64,000 bases of DNA from Dioscorea cayenensis subsp. rotundata (taxonomy: Eukaryota > Streptophyta > Magnoliopsida > Dioscoreales > Dioscoreaceae), in assembly GCF_009730915.1 (NCBI RefSeq), contig NC_052494.1:930001-994000 (forward strand), given 5' to 3'. How positions within the stretch are numbered: position 1 is the first letter of the stretch; every line of letters begins with the position of its first letter. The translations under genes were made by a program, and so were the position numbers. This document shows positions 50,871-63,370 of the stretch, piece by piece. Under the pieces are notes generated by a model. The model searched no databases. It was not told the origin of the DNA and was given only the letters and a program-made list of their open reading frames with translations.

Positions 50871-51459
50871 TTAGGGCTCGCTTGTTTGGAAGTTTTTGGG
50901 GGTTTTGTAAGGTAGGGTTTTGGATCAACCCATGTTTGGATCCAAAGTTAAATGGGGTCAAGGTATTTGAGGGTTAAATGGAGGGTTGGAAAACCTCTAT
51001 TCAACCCCATTTCTTAACCCTCCAAATAGGGGGGTTTTTGGAGGTTTTCATATTTTACAAGACCGAAATACCCTTAATGAATTTAGATGATTACATCCAT
51101 ACCCTATAGAAAAATTTAGTTTTTGGTTGTTCCGGGAGAATGTTGGATTTGCGAGATTGCCCTTAATGAATTTAAATAATTACATCCATGTCCTTAATGA
51201 ACATTTAATTTACAAAACACCATTATATGAGTAAAATTAGCATAAAATATAATTTATAGCTTCAAGGGTATTTTAGTAATATTAATATAAAACTTTAATT
51301 TCTCTTCCCTTCAATCCAAATATTAGAAGGTTTGATAACCTACATTTACCTTACCTTAGCTCTAAACAAGGTATACCTTAAAACCTTCATGTACCTTACC
51401 TTACCCTTCTCTACCCTATTTTACAAAACCCTCTTTCACCTCATACAAGCAAATCCTAA
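50871..51459. mobile_element. MITE-like element with long imperfect terminal inverted repeats
   Basis: The left end (TTAGGGCTCGCTTGTTTG, then GGGTTTTGTAAGGTAGGG) matches the reverse complement of the right end (TTAGGATTTGCTTGTATG, then GGGTTTTGTAAAATAGGG) over about 45 bp. The element is 589 bp and has no coding capacity. Family not assigned. Confidence 0.75.
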
Positions 51460-52089
51460 GGTTGCTCAAAAGAGAGGAATCATCAACAGTTAAAAATGGC
51501 ACTAAGTTGTCCCAAATAACAGAAAATGAAACATTTGACACATTAAATTATCAACCACATTTTAGCCATACTAATTGCCATGCTAATATCACTGGAACAT
51601 TATTTGTCCTGCTTTCCAGTGGCACAGAGGAACCAAGTCAAAACTAATTTAGTCATGCGGATCATAGCGATCAATATGAGGTTGTTATAGAATAAATTTA
51701 AGCTTCCTGAGTCCAAATCCTTTCAAATCACCATAAAGATCACTGTAAGATTACAATGTCTGAATGCATCACTTAGTCAAAAGCAAAAAGCAATTGCTGC
51801 ATATCCTTTGCTTGTAGGAGTTCATCTCAGTAAATTAAAGCATACAAATTGCAACCAATGACCAAGTGGTCTATATTGGTAGTCGGGCCCCCATTAGAAC
51901 CTTTCACAAGTGATGATGGCTGGGAATTATGGGTGATGGCAAATTTTTAGGAGTATGAGTGGTGGTTGTGCGCGGGTGGTCCCAGCGCCCATGCGTGTGT
52001 AGACCTTGCTCCCACTAGTTCCTCTGATTATTTTCCAAGTCTCCATTGGTGTAAACAAAATAGAAATATATGATTTTTTTGTACAATAA

Positions 52090-54872
52090 ATGGAAATGAC
52101 ATCTATTTTTCTTATATTTTCTTGTGGATATATATATACAAGCCGAATGCCTACTCGAGTTTTAAAATTCACGACTCCGCTAAACAAATTAAAAGAAACA
52201 TTTCCATTTCTTCGAATGTCATCAGACATTCCTTTAAAGGTCTTTGGGTGCACATGCTTTGTTCATATTCCAACCAATTTTCGATCAAAACTAGATCCTA
52301 AATCTGAAAAATGTATTTTTATCGGTTATGTTCCAAATAAAAAAGGTTACAAGTGTTTTAATCCTATTTCAAAGAAAACTTACATTAGTATGGATGTAAT
52401 TTTCATGGAAAGATACCCTTTTTCAACAAAAATCAACTTGATGAGTATGTTTTAGATAAAGATGATTTTTGGCAAGTATCTCAACCATTACCTAAAATGA
52501 TTTTAACACCAAATGTCTTTGATGAACAAGAACAAGAAATAATCGATCAAAATAATAAAAAAATGGCGAGAATCCCGATCATTCGATACCAAAAGTTATT
52601 TTGCCTAGTGAAGGGGGAGAAATACTATGCAAACTTGTAATTGAGCCTTCGGTTTATTTTAGGAGAAGGTTTCATAAAAAAAAGATTGCCCAAATTGATC
52701 CTTCAGTTTCTTCCCAAAATCAAGAACCGAGTAATGGTCTTCAATAAACATAGGTAATTCCAAACCTTGATCCCATCTTTACATCTACAGAATCTCAAAA
52801 TCAGGATATAGTAGATCTAGATTTTTCTATAGCCATCAAGAAAGGAATCCGCTCTTGTACAACAAAACACCTTAGCAAAATACTTGTCTTATCAAAAAAT
52901 TACACACAAACACAATTTTTTGGCCAAAAAATCTCTAACCTATCTGAACGTAGAACAATATAGGAAGCACTTAGTAGTCCGGCTTAGAGGTTAGTAGTCA
53001 AGGAGGAAATGGATGCTCCTTTGAAAAATGAGACTTGGGAAGTTGTTGATTAGCCACTATTGGATATAAGTGGGTTTGTACTATAAAATGCAAAGCTAAT
53101 AGAAAGTGTTGAAAGACACAAAGCACAACTCGTGGCAAAGGGGTTTACTCAGACATACAGGATTGACTATCAGGAGACCTTTGCCCAGTAGCCAATATAA
53201 ATTCAATTCGTGTCCTTTTATCCATAGCAGCAAACTGTAATTGGCCTTTGCATCAACTTGATGTAAAAAATGCTTTCCTCAATGGTGAATTGGAAGAAGA
53301 AGTGTTTATGGATCTCCCAACAGGTTTTGAAAAAAGGTTTGGCGAGAACAAGGTTTACAGATTGAAGAAATCTTTGTATGGACTCAAGCAATCTCCTCAG
53401 GCTTGGTTTGACAGGTTTGGGAAGGCCATAAAAAGATATGAATATTCTCAGAGTCAAGCCAATCATACTATGTTCTATAAACATTCAAAGGAAGGCAAAT
53501 TGGCTATACTCATTGGCTACATCGATGATATTATTCTTGCAGGTGATGATGTTAAAGAAATCGTGACATTGACAGCAAGAATTATTTTTGCACCTTTGTG
53601 TAAGGAACCTTGGTAACTTGGAGAAGTAAGAAACAAAGTGTTGTGGCTAGAAGTAGTGCAAAGGTTGAGTTTAGATTGGTAGCTCATGGAATTTGTGAAG
53701 TTTTGTGGATTAGCAGAATTCTTGAAGAATTGAAAATCTTTACCCCGCCACAGATTAAAGTATACTGCGATAATATTGCCATTTCACACAATCTAGTTCA
53801 TGATCGAACAAAGAATGAGGAGATAGACAAGCAATCCATTAAAGAAAAAATTGACAGTTATTTGCATGGTGTCCATACTTTCAAATAAAAAGATCTAGAT
53901 CGGTTGTGGTACTTCCTTGGAATTGAGGTAGCTCAGTCAAAGGCAGGAATTGCTACATCCTAGAGAAAATATTGTTTGGACATTTAGGAAGAAACCAATA
54001 AGCTGGATTGCAAGCCAATTGATACTCCTGCGGATCCAAATGTCAAGCTTCTACCTAATCAGGGGAGTCCTTTAAAGATCCAAGAAAGCATTAAAGGTTA
54101 GTTGAAAAGTTGAATTATTTGACCATGACAAGGCCAGATATTTCATTTGCTGTAAGTGTGGTCAGCCAGTCCTTTAATTTTCCTTGTGATAATCATTGGG
54201 ATGTTGTGGCTAGGATTGTATGATACCTTAAGGGATCCACTGGAAGAGGTTTAGTATACACAGATAGTGATCATTATGATATTGTTGCTTATACAGATGT
54301 AGATTGGGCAGGTTGCCCAACCAATAGACGATCCACATTGGATATTGTATCCTTATTGGACGCAATTTTATCTTTTGAAAAACTAAGAAACAAAATATTG
54401 TTGCCAAGTCCAGTGTGGAGGCCGAGTATCTAGCTATGGCTCTTACCACATGTGAGCTCATATGGCTGAAAAAGCTTCTCCAGGAATTACATTTCTATCA
54501 AGTGCAGTCTATGAATCTCATTTGTCATAACTAAGCAGTCTTGCACATTGCCTTCAATCCAGTCTTTCATGAGTGGACAAAACATACTGAGATCAATTAT
54601 AATTTAATTCGTGAGAAGGTTATGTCTAGAGAAACTATGTCGTTTGTTGGTTCTAATAAGCAGTCACAGATATTTTCACTAAATCTCATCGAGATCAATT
54701 ATAATTTAATTCGTGAGAAGATTATGTCTAGAGAAACTATGTCGTTTGTTGGTTCTAACTTCTAATAAGCAGTTAACAGATATTTTCTCTAAGTCTCATC
54801 GAAGACCAAGGATAGCTTACATATGTGGCAATCTTGATGGATGCAATCTATGTGCTCTAGCTTAAGGGGGAG
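52090..54872 (+). mobile_element. Ty1/copia element, 5'-truncated, mosaic
   Basis: It starts with the integrase C-terminal region (KVFGCTCFVHIPTNFRSKL, then KCIFIGYVPNKKGYKCF). The reverse transcriptase follows: LHQLDVKNAFLNGELEEEVF, then GYIDDIILAGDD. About 300 bp of RNase H (VTWRSKKQSVVARSS, VHDRTK) interrupts it at about 53,583-53,880. The rest of the RT then continues (DLDRLWYFLGIEVAQS, KPIDTPADPN), followed by RPDISFAVSVVSQ and a second RNase H. The 3' end has polypurine tract AAGGGGGAG and an LTR. Stops and frame changes are frequent. Gag, protease and 5' LTR are absent. Confidence 0.88.
54591..54765 (+). repeat. 102-bp tandem duplication inside the copia RNase H region
   Basis: The words GATCAATTATAATTTAATTC and AGAAACTATGTCGTTTG recur with an offset of 102 bp (34 codons), so the duplication keeps the frame. 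The encoded text INYNLIREK recurs. Confidence 0.85.
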
Positions 54873-55190
54873 TGTTAAGATATTGCAAAGATTACAGTGA
54901 TATCCCTAGAGATATGATACATATTTGATTTAGTTAATTTTCTTCGTAATTATATCAGATTTGATTTCTATAGATAGCGATAGCCTAATTTTAAGAGATT
55001 TGTTGCACATTATGTGATTAGGATCATATCTTCAGATTTAGCTCTGTTATCTCATTATTTTTGGCTTCTTGAATCTATATATTGATGAGTCCTTTGTACA
55101 GTTAAAATTCAATCAGAAACGCACATTCTTCAAACTTCTCCTTTGGTTTCAAGTAATTCAATTCAAGAAAACAAAGCATAGAGCTCATTC
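54873..55190 (+). repeat. 3' LTR of the plus-strand copia element
   Basis: It starts TGTTAAGATATTGC immediately after the polypurine tract. The 3' boundary is approximate, set by the loss of LTR-like character, because no partner LTR is available. Confidence 0.6.
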
Positions 55191-56060
55191 CGTCCTTTTA
55201 TCAAGACAATTAAATTAGGTCAATCATTATGGACATTACTTGAGATCTATGTCAATCTCAATGCAATTGAGGACATTACAAGGAATGAATAAATTAAGAA
55301 GAGAAGGGGAAAAAATCGAAAACATAAGGTTAAATAATCAATATTCACAGTGGCTATGGCCATTGACAGGAGCCCACGAGGTGATTCTTTTGTGTTGCCA
55401 TAGGGACACTAAAAGTAGATGAAAACCACACTATTATATTCTGCAAGTAATTAAGAAATCAAATTAAATGTAATTTAACTCTATTAAATGGACATCTGGC
55501 ATGGAAGCAATACTACATGACAAAAATTTCCAAGTATTTTTGTAGTAACAGAAATCCAAATCTAATCAAAGTATTTTTGAAGTAAACAAATAAAACTATC
55601 CAAGTTATTACACATCTAAACCCAGGTATAAAAAAATTTTACATTTCTATAAATAACAAAAGAAAGGGTAACATTAAAAAACAATGTGTATTTTCTAGTT
55701 TATATTATTAAATAGTGCGAATATAGTGTGAAACCAGAGAGAATTTTTATCCTTTGTCTATATATTATTTCAAATTGGCACACACTCACATATTATAGAC
55801 TAAGTTAGTCACATCATGTTAATTATCTTCCTAACTTAATCCACAATAAAAGGAACTACTCAAGCTGATTTACCTAAGACCATATACCAGTTAGATTTTC
55901 AAACTATAAGAAATACTTAAACATTGCAACAACCTCCCCTCGCCCCAGTTGGCACATAGACATAAAAACAGACTTAAAGAGACTCTTAGTGTATACATCT
56001 AATTTAGGAGAAATGAATGGAGTGCAGATTATTCCACTATCAAGCTTTTCCTCTAAAAAA
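55191..56060. other. AT-rich stretch between copia fragments
   Basis: No gene, LTR boundary or repeat is recognisable here. Confidence 0.4.
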
Positions 56061-57850
56061 TGTCAATCAATCTTCATGTGTTTAGTGCGGTCTTGTTGGA
56101 CAGGATTGTGAGCTATACTAATAGCTGATCAGTTGTCACAATAGCCTCACAAGTGGATCAATTCTCTGTTTTAGCGCCTTTAGAACTTGTTACAACTATA
56201 TCACTTTACAAACACCTTGTGCCATGGCATGATACTCGATCTCGGCGCTACTACTAGAGACTATTTTGTTTTTACTTCTCCGAGTTACTAAATGTAGAGA
56301 ATGACTAATTTGCAGATTTTCAAGGAAGTTGTTGGCTACCTTCAATGATAAAACAACCCTTGAATCTTGGCTGATTTCCAGGATAGACATGCAGCCTATC
56401 CCTGAAATCCTGGCTGATTTTCAGCTAGGATTGAATTTTTTAATAACTGTAAATTTATTCTTTCTAGAGGGATGAAAGTCTTTAAGAGTGGGTGTATTTC
56501 TTTCATTTCAGATATAGAATTGACTCAGAAATTCTTCACTAAATTACCTAAAAAACGTACAAAAGCCATAAGTTGATCTTCTGTCCATTATTGAACAAGC
56601 CTAATCTGCATCTGTGCGGACTTCAATATCCCTCTACTCATTTTTCGTAAGGTATAGGCCCAAATCTGATGCCCCTTTTAAGTATCGCAAGATACAATAA
56701 ACAACTTGAAGATGAGCTTCTTGTGGGGAGTGCATACACTGGCTCACCACACTCACATCAAAAGCAATATTAGGCCTTGTATGAGAAAGATAAATTAATT
56801 TACCAACAAGACATTGATATCTACCTTTGTCCACCAGATTATCTTCTTTTCATCAGATTCTGGTTTGGATCCATCCTAAAATCACTCAATTTATATCCAT
56901 CCACTCATACCTGTCTCAGCCAACAAATCAAGTACATACTTTATTTGGGAAATCACAATTCCTTGCCTTGATCTTGTCACTTCTGTTCCCAAGAAATACT
57001 GCATCTGTCCAAAATCCTTAAGTTCAAACTCAGAAGCTAAGTTTCCCTTTAATTTTACCATTTCATCTTTATAATCTCTGTTAATGATGATGCCATCCAT
57101 GTAGACAATCAGTACAGCTACTTTACCAAAATTGGAGTGTTTGAAGAACATTGTGTGGTCAGCGTTCCCTTGCTTAAACCCTGTTTTTTTTACAATCTTT
57201 GTAGACTTCTTAAACTAGGCATGGGAGGGGACTGTTTTGGACCATATAAAGCTTCACATAATCTGCAACATTGATCTCCAAAATTTTTCTCAAATCTAGG
57301 TGGAAATCCATAAACACTTCTTCTAAAACTCCATTTAAGAAGACGTTCTTAACATCTAATTGATAGAGTGGCCATACTTATTTGTAGCAATGGGAATCAG
57401 AATCTGAACAATGTTCAATTTGGCCACAGGAGCAAATGTTTCCTGTTAATCTATTCAATAAGTCTAGGTGAAGTCCTTAGCCATCAACCTCGTCTTGTGA
57501 CTGTCAATAGTACCCTCAGTATTGAATTTAATTGTAAAGACCAGTTTACAGCCCACAGTTGTCTATCCTCTTGGTAAATGTGTCTTTTGCCCATGACATT
57601 CTTATTCAAGGTAGTTAGTTCTTCAAGACAAATTTTTTTCCAATCAGGAACTCCTAAAGCATCATGTATATTCTTTGGAACATCCAAACTAAGTAGATTA
57701 GTAATGAAGGAACATAAAGCGGGGGACTGGTTATTATAGGGCACAAATTTAGCGAAAGGTGTTTTGTACATAACTAAAAACCATTTGTAAGAGCAATAGG
57801 CATATCTACAGATTCAATACAAGAGAATTATGTAGAATTATTTGTTGGAG
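56060..57850 (-). mobile_element. Ty1/copia RT and RNase H fragment
   Basis: Minus-strand text, 5' to 3': LGVPDWKKICLEELTTL near 57,600, then FFKHSNFGKVAVLIVYMDGI with the altered YMDG box, ELKDFGQMQYFLGTEV, RYQCLVGKLIYLSHTRPNIA, then RNase H text VTRRSKNKIVSSSSAEIEYH. Frame breaks lie between blocks. No LTR is visible at either end. Confidence 0.85.
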
Positions 57851-58900
57851 CAAAAGAACTTACTGTAGGTATATCATGTGGAACCGAGCTCGGATTAGAA
57901 TCTTGGCTATTGTGAGACGCGTTGTGCGTATCACTTGGAGGATATTTGTGCCAGGAATAGACTTGTGGCTCAAATGCATGAGTTCTTAATGTTATTAGGT
58001 TTAGGGTTTAGGAAAGGAATCTACAATTATTGGCATGATAATGTTGTTATTGATATCAAATTTAGGAGCTGATTTTGCAGGGTCAGATTCAAGTGCAGTG
58101 GCTATATCAAGTGAAAAAAAAAAAGATCCTTTGTGTTAAAATTAAGTATATTAGCTTAATCATGACTAGAGTTCCCTTTTTCCAGCCAATTAGAAAATTA
58201 CACTTGACCGCATTTTATTTTTATTCTCTAATAGAGAAATATGTTCGAAATTTATATTGCTTAAGCATTATATATGAAAAAATATCCATGCATAAAGTTG
58301 AAGTTTTTCAATAGTATAGCCTGTGAAAATCTAAATCTCAATTTCGTAATTTCACGTAAAATGCCATAAAATTTCCATTTTTATTCCTTGGGAAAACAAG
58401 GATTTTTATAATTTATATTTTTTTACAGGGTTATATATGAGAAATGTCCATTGAAAATGTTTGAGTTTGTTTCCCTTATACCTTTAAAAATTGCCAAATT
58501 TTCAATCATAAAATTACCCTTAATACCCATAAAAATTTCCATTTTAAATCTCTGAAAGTGAGATTTTTAAAATTTATATTTTTTACCATAGCATATCTGG
58601 AAAAACGCCAATTCTAACTATTTGAGTTTTTTTTTCCATCCAAGAGTCTTTGAAAATCACCTAAACATTAGTTACAAAATTACACTTAACAATTTTCAAT
58701 TGTATTCTTTGAAAGAGATATTTCTTATATTGATATTTTTTGCAAGTTTATATATATAAACAATGGCCATTCAAAATGTTAAAGAGTTTTTTTTCTAGAG
58801 TTGAGGGTTTGAGGTTTTCAGGGTTTATGGGTTTTGGATTTAGAGTTTAAGGTTTAGGATAGTTTAATATATCATGTCAGCCAAGTATATACATTATCAA
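57851..58900. repeat. diverged tandem array, period about 160 bp
   Basis: The landmark (TATATATGA-like, then CCAT, then GTTTGAG-like and a T run) recurs near 58,269, 58,432, 58,592 and 58,749, a spacing of about 157-163 bp. Units also share AATTTATATT, then TTTTAC and a TTACACTTAA/TTACCCTTAA motif. About 58,160-58,800 is covered. GGGTTT-rich degenerate sequence follows to about 58,860. Confidence 0.65.
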
Positions 58901-59047
58901 AACAATAAAGAAAATAGGCACAATGCAATCAGCTACCCTTTTGAAATTTTAGTGCCAAGGTTCAGTTGAAAAATTAAAATCCGCCATTGACTGAACAGAA
59001 AGATACGTAAGGCGGTACTAAAATCAAGCCAATCAAATCAAAATTAC

Positions 59048-62000
59048 CATTTAATGAAGGACTCAACCACACCATGTATATGATGCATAGCAATGTCCTC
59101 ATCCTCAACCTACACAGATAACAACAACATTAGCTTTTACAGTCAACAAAGGTGCATAAATAACATATTTTAGTTATAGAAAAATCTAATACCACGAACC
59201 TCGTTTTGCTGTAGTTGTCTACACAATGTTGCTGAAAGGAATCTCCAGTGTAGCCATGAATTCTAGAAAAAATTTCAGTCTGTTAGTTACAAAATAAACA
59301 AAGGAACAATATATATTATGCTTAGAAAATAAAAACAAAAAATGGCTAGACAAAACTTCAAAGCTTCAACCGAGAATCCAATGCCATTAAAAATGGGCAA
59401 GGCCATCTGGTCTAAGTGGATTGACCTGGGATCAGCAAAGCTGTCAATCCAGATTGTAATGGGATTATATGGAATTGAAAATTATCAATTGGATGGTTCC
59501 GCCACAAGACCTCTCAAAACATGCAAGCCAGTTGGTTATATCAGAACCAGTCAGGACATATTCTAACATCAAAATGAGAACCATTTTCTCTTGAGCTTTG
59601 GGAGTTAATCCTAAAATAAGATAGTAAACAGGTATTTGTAAAATTGCAGTGCTGCTGGGTGAAAATATAAATAATTTTATATGAGGCAAAAGTGTGAGGT
59701 AGAATAGGATCAAAGAGAATTTGCAGTAAGTAAGCCTAAGTCAGGTAAGGCTCAATTAACTTAGCCTTAGGTCCAATGAGATTCCAGACCAATGTCTACT
59801 TGCCACATCTCCAAAATGAAAAATAAAAAGGTGAAAACAAAACTAAAATGTTGTTTTCTAAAAGACATTAAAAATTTAATAAAAAATACAAGGAAATTAT
59901 CTTATGTGTGGATAAGTTGTCAAGCATTGCACCTCATTTAACCAAATACATAGTTACTGTAGAAAAATCTATAGTAAAAACTATGTTTCTGCATTTATAT
60001 AGAAGAACAGGTAGCTATTATCAAACATCAGAGACAGGAATTATGTCTCCAAACAACAATAAGTCACTATTTCAATTCTAAGTCCAAGTCACCAATCATA
60101 GTTACTAGGATATTCAGTGTTTTCTTCAAAAATCTTTGGTTTCTTTAATTATTGTGCCCATTATTAAGTATATCAAAAACAAAAACAAGGATTTAGTTCA
60201 ATCTTTGAATTTCAAGAATTACAAATGGCAAACAAAACCAAAAAAAAACCCATTTAATTCAATTCTAATATTAAGATCAATACGCTTACAGTAAGAAAAA
60301 TGTGAATAATGATTTTTAATTCTGATTATAGCAAAGCTAATTACATATATTATTAAAAGAAAACATGGCAAATCAAACTAAGTTCAGTAGTGGTATTTGC
60401 TGAAGACATATATTTGGCTTTAGTGGTTGAGTGAGCTACTGAACATTGGAGGATTTCTAAAATATTGGATTCTCACAAAGATAGATGGCATATCATGTGG
60501 TTGAGCTCCTATCATCTAAGTTTCTAGTCCAGTCAGAATTATTGAAGGCAGAGAATGTGAGTGGTGAACATTTTTCAGAAAGAGATCATGATGCAGAGTA
60601 CCTTTTGAGATGAAACAATACTTGTTTAAGACTTACGGAGTGTCCCTTAGTTGGAGAATGCATCTATTGAGAAAGTTTGTTGATTAAATAGGTAATGTCA
60701 AGATGAGTGAGTGAGAAATATTGAAGAGAGCCAATAAATGTCTTTTATAAAGTAGCAATCTTAAGATGCTTACCACCTTTGAGTTACCATTAAGCAATTG
60801 TAGCCATTGGAGTAGGAACTATTTGGCATCAGGTATATCTAGTTTTTTTAATAATTTCCTTGATGTACTTGTGTTGAGAGAAGAGGATACATGAACTTGT
60901 GAATAACTTCACACCTAAGAAGAAATTGAGATTACAAAGTGCTTGGCAGTTCATTATTGTCATAGTATTTTTCATAATCTTAAAAACCAATATAATCTCA
61001 TAATTTGAAGATGCAATACAACGCAACAAAAAAGAAAGCACTGAGATTCCTTATTCTCTCAGTTGGCGAACAGAGAAAAAAGAGTTCAAATGCAAAATTG
61101 TTGCTTTCTCTCTCAGAGCTTCTCCATCTGTCTCTCTTTTTAATGGGAGATGGGTTATATATAAAAGAGATAAAATTTAAACACAAGATTGTTGCTCCTC
61201 TCTAAGCTTCTCTATCTATCTCTTACTTGGCGAACAGGGAGAACAAAGGATTCAAGCGCACGATCATGATCATTGTTCCCTCTTTGAGCTTCTGCATCGA
61301 TCTCTCTTCAAGGGTGTTAGAATATATATAGAAGGGCAGCATGGTGCTCAGTGGCCAAATAATAATTAGGCATTTTAATTTTTTTTTTAAATTGGGATTT
61401 TTTTTTTTTGGTTAAACCAATCATAAAGCCATTTATCATCTATGATTTATAGAATTAAATATGCATTATAATTACAACAGATTTTAAGGATCCCCTCTTA
61501 ATTATATGGCCACATTTAAAAAAAAAATCTTAAATATAAATTAGATCATTATAGACACGTGAAACGTATTGCTTAATAAAAATCATCAAATAATAATAGG
61601 ATCCACATTGCACAAAAGTTTCAAATATTATTTGGAAACAAGGATAATTATAATTTTCATTGGTGATTTTTTATTTATTAAAAACCCCTTTTACAGTAAT
61701 ATATTATTAGTAAACTACTTGGACTGACATTCCTCAACAAATAATGAATAAATGATATTTATAAGACAGCGGTTAAATAGTCATTAATACGAAAGAAACA
61801 CTTTCACTACGGGAAAGAATCAATTTCCCGCGGATGATTCCATGGGTCAAACTAAAAAAATTCTTCGGCAAAACAGTATACCAAAGGATTTTCCGTGGAT
61901 CAGAGTAATAATACCTTCATTTGAATTTTCAATGTAAGTTCTATTGCTCATTTTTGGTTTTAAGATGATTTCCCCAAATACATCTGCTTGTATTAAGATA

Positions 62001-63122
62001 TCCACGTTTTCAAAAAAAATTCTATTGATAATAGTTTAAGTTACACACAATAAGTTACTTAAGAAGGCAAATTTTAACGCAAATAGTACACATTTTGTCC
62101 GTAAGATCACCTATGCCAATATAACCAATCAGCTCTACCTCATACTTGAACTCTTTATCAAAATACATGATCTGCATTCACAACAGGCCCCATGCAATAA
62201 AAAGTAGTTTTATAAATTAATAAAACAGGAAATTATAAAAGGAAAAAAGAATTTATACAAGAAGAGCACAAGGCAGCAATGATTGGCAATATATATGCTT
62301 TCTTCATACTTAATATATTCAACGACATAAAACAAGTCAAAGCGTCAAATAAGTGAGCATGCACAAGAAAACGTTATGGTGAGAAGTGAAAACATTGATA
62401 AGCATAACAAAAGAGGGAACCAAGGCACTCACATTAAAATATTCCACAAGCTCAGTCGCAACCTTCGTCCTTGAGGAAACCATAAAACAACAAAATTAAC
62501 TATAAGACATCAAAACATATCAGAAAAATACTAAAGTAAAACATTTCCAACAACCTTGATAGTCCTTCAAATTAGTGGCGCTAGGTACTCTCAGTGATCT
62601 TGCGCTTAAATATTATTAGATTACCATAAGTTTCATGCTTGAGAGCCTTTTCCCATTGGTTTTTTTAATTTCCACAAAAATAGCAGCATTACTACAAGAA
62701 CAATTCAAGAAAAATCACATCAATGGCTACTAAGAGGAACCTTTGTTTAACCTTCCCCAATTTAGGAGCATACCAACCAATTGAACAATAACAAGAACAA
62801 TAACAAATGCATTGCAAGAGTGATTCTTCATAAAATCAACCATTCCAAAAGGCATTCCAGCATATAAATTTTTGCTAAAGAAGATTAATTCTTGGTAAGG
62901 TTCTACTTGCAAGACGAAATCCATAATAAGCTCACAAGTATTGAAAAATCACCAAAAGAAATTTTCCATCAAAATCACAAAAGACCAAAGCAAGATAAGT
63001 TTTTAATATTTAAAACTACTTACAACCATTCTTGGTGAAACCTTTGAGAGACGGAGGCCTCAACATGCCCATGGCTTGGCAACCAAACGGCAGGTAAAAT
63101 GGCATCAGAATCGCTCTTCCAC
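59048..63122 (-). CDS. unrecognised multi-exon gene, partial
   Basis: Six minus-strand exons have GT/AG borders: 63122-63027 (WKSDSDAILPAVWLPSHGH, then SVSQRFHQE), 62469-62433 (TKVATELVEYFN), 62171-62111 (IMYFDKEFKYEVELIGYIGI), 59610-59511 (GLTPKAQEKMVLILMLEYVL, then TGSDITNWLACFER), 59262-59200 (WLHWRFLSATLCRQLQQNE) and 59109-59048 (VEDEDIAMHHIHGVVESFIK). The first four join in phase with split codons completing sensibly. The fourth ends in phase 2, whereas the protein-like frame of the fifth starts in phase 0, so a small lesion or a missed boundary exists there. No domain is recognised; the residues look soluble and partly helical. Further exons probably lie below 59,048, beyond the TE insertions. 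Confidence 0.6.
60620..61010 (-). mobile_element. small copia RT fragment
   Basis: The minus strand reads LNFFLGVKL and SQHKYIKEIIKKTR, the conserved block just after the RT active site in copia elements, then a degenerate GSLQYL-like and TRPD-like segment. It lies within an intron-sized interval of the unrecognised gene. Confidence 0.65.
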
Positions 63123-63178
63123 CTGAATAAAAAGTATCAAAATCGAACAACAATCAGCAAAAGAATATGAAAAATACT

Positions 63179-63370
63179 TCAAACACCCCCCTCCCCCTCC
63201 CCTGCTTGGATCTTCTTAGCTGCAAACTTCCACACTGGCCGATAATGAAATTGACTTTGTCGCCGAGCTCGATCGCAGACTGCTATGGCACATGAAATTC
63301 TCAAGGCTAGAGATGATTCCGGCTCTAAATTACACGGGGTTCTCCGCCTCCATGAAACCCTAGAATCCCC
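63179..63370 (-). CDS. candidate first exon of the unrecognised gene
   Basis: A minus-strand stretch reads LEPESSLALRISCAIAVCDR and then RPVWKFAAKKIQAG, with possible donors after it. The nearest good ATG (near 63,352) starts MEAENPV but meets a stop unless the frame changes, so either the start is elsewhere or another small indel is present. Weak support. Confidence 0.3.
   Translation of the reverse strand, partial: GDSRVSWRRRTPCNLEPESSLALRISCAIAVCDRARRQSQFHYRPVWKFAAKKIQAGEGEGGV

Noticed and set aside
58120..58320. 79-codon frame near 58.1 kb
   Set aside because: It falls in the diverged tandem array and has no protein-like conservation.
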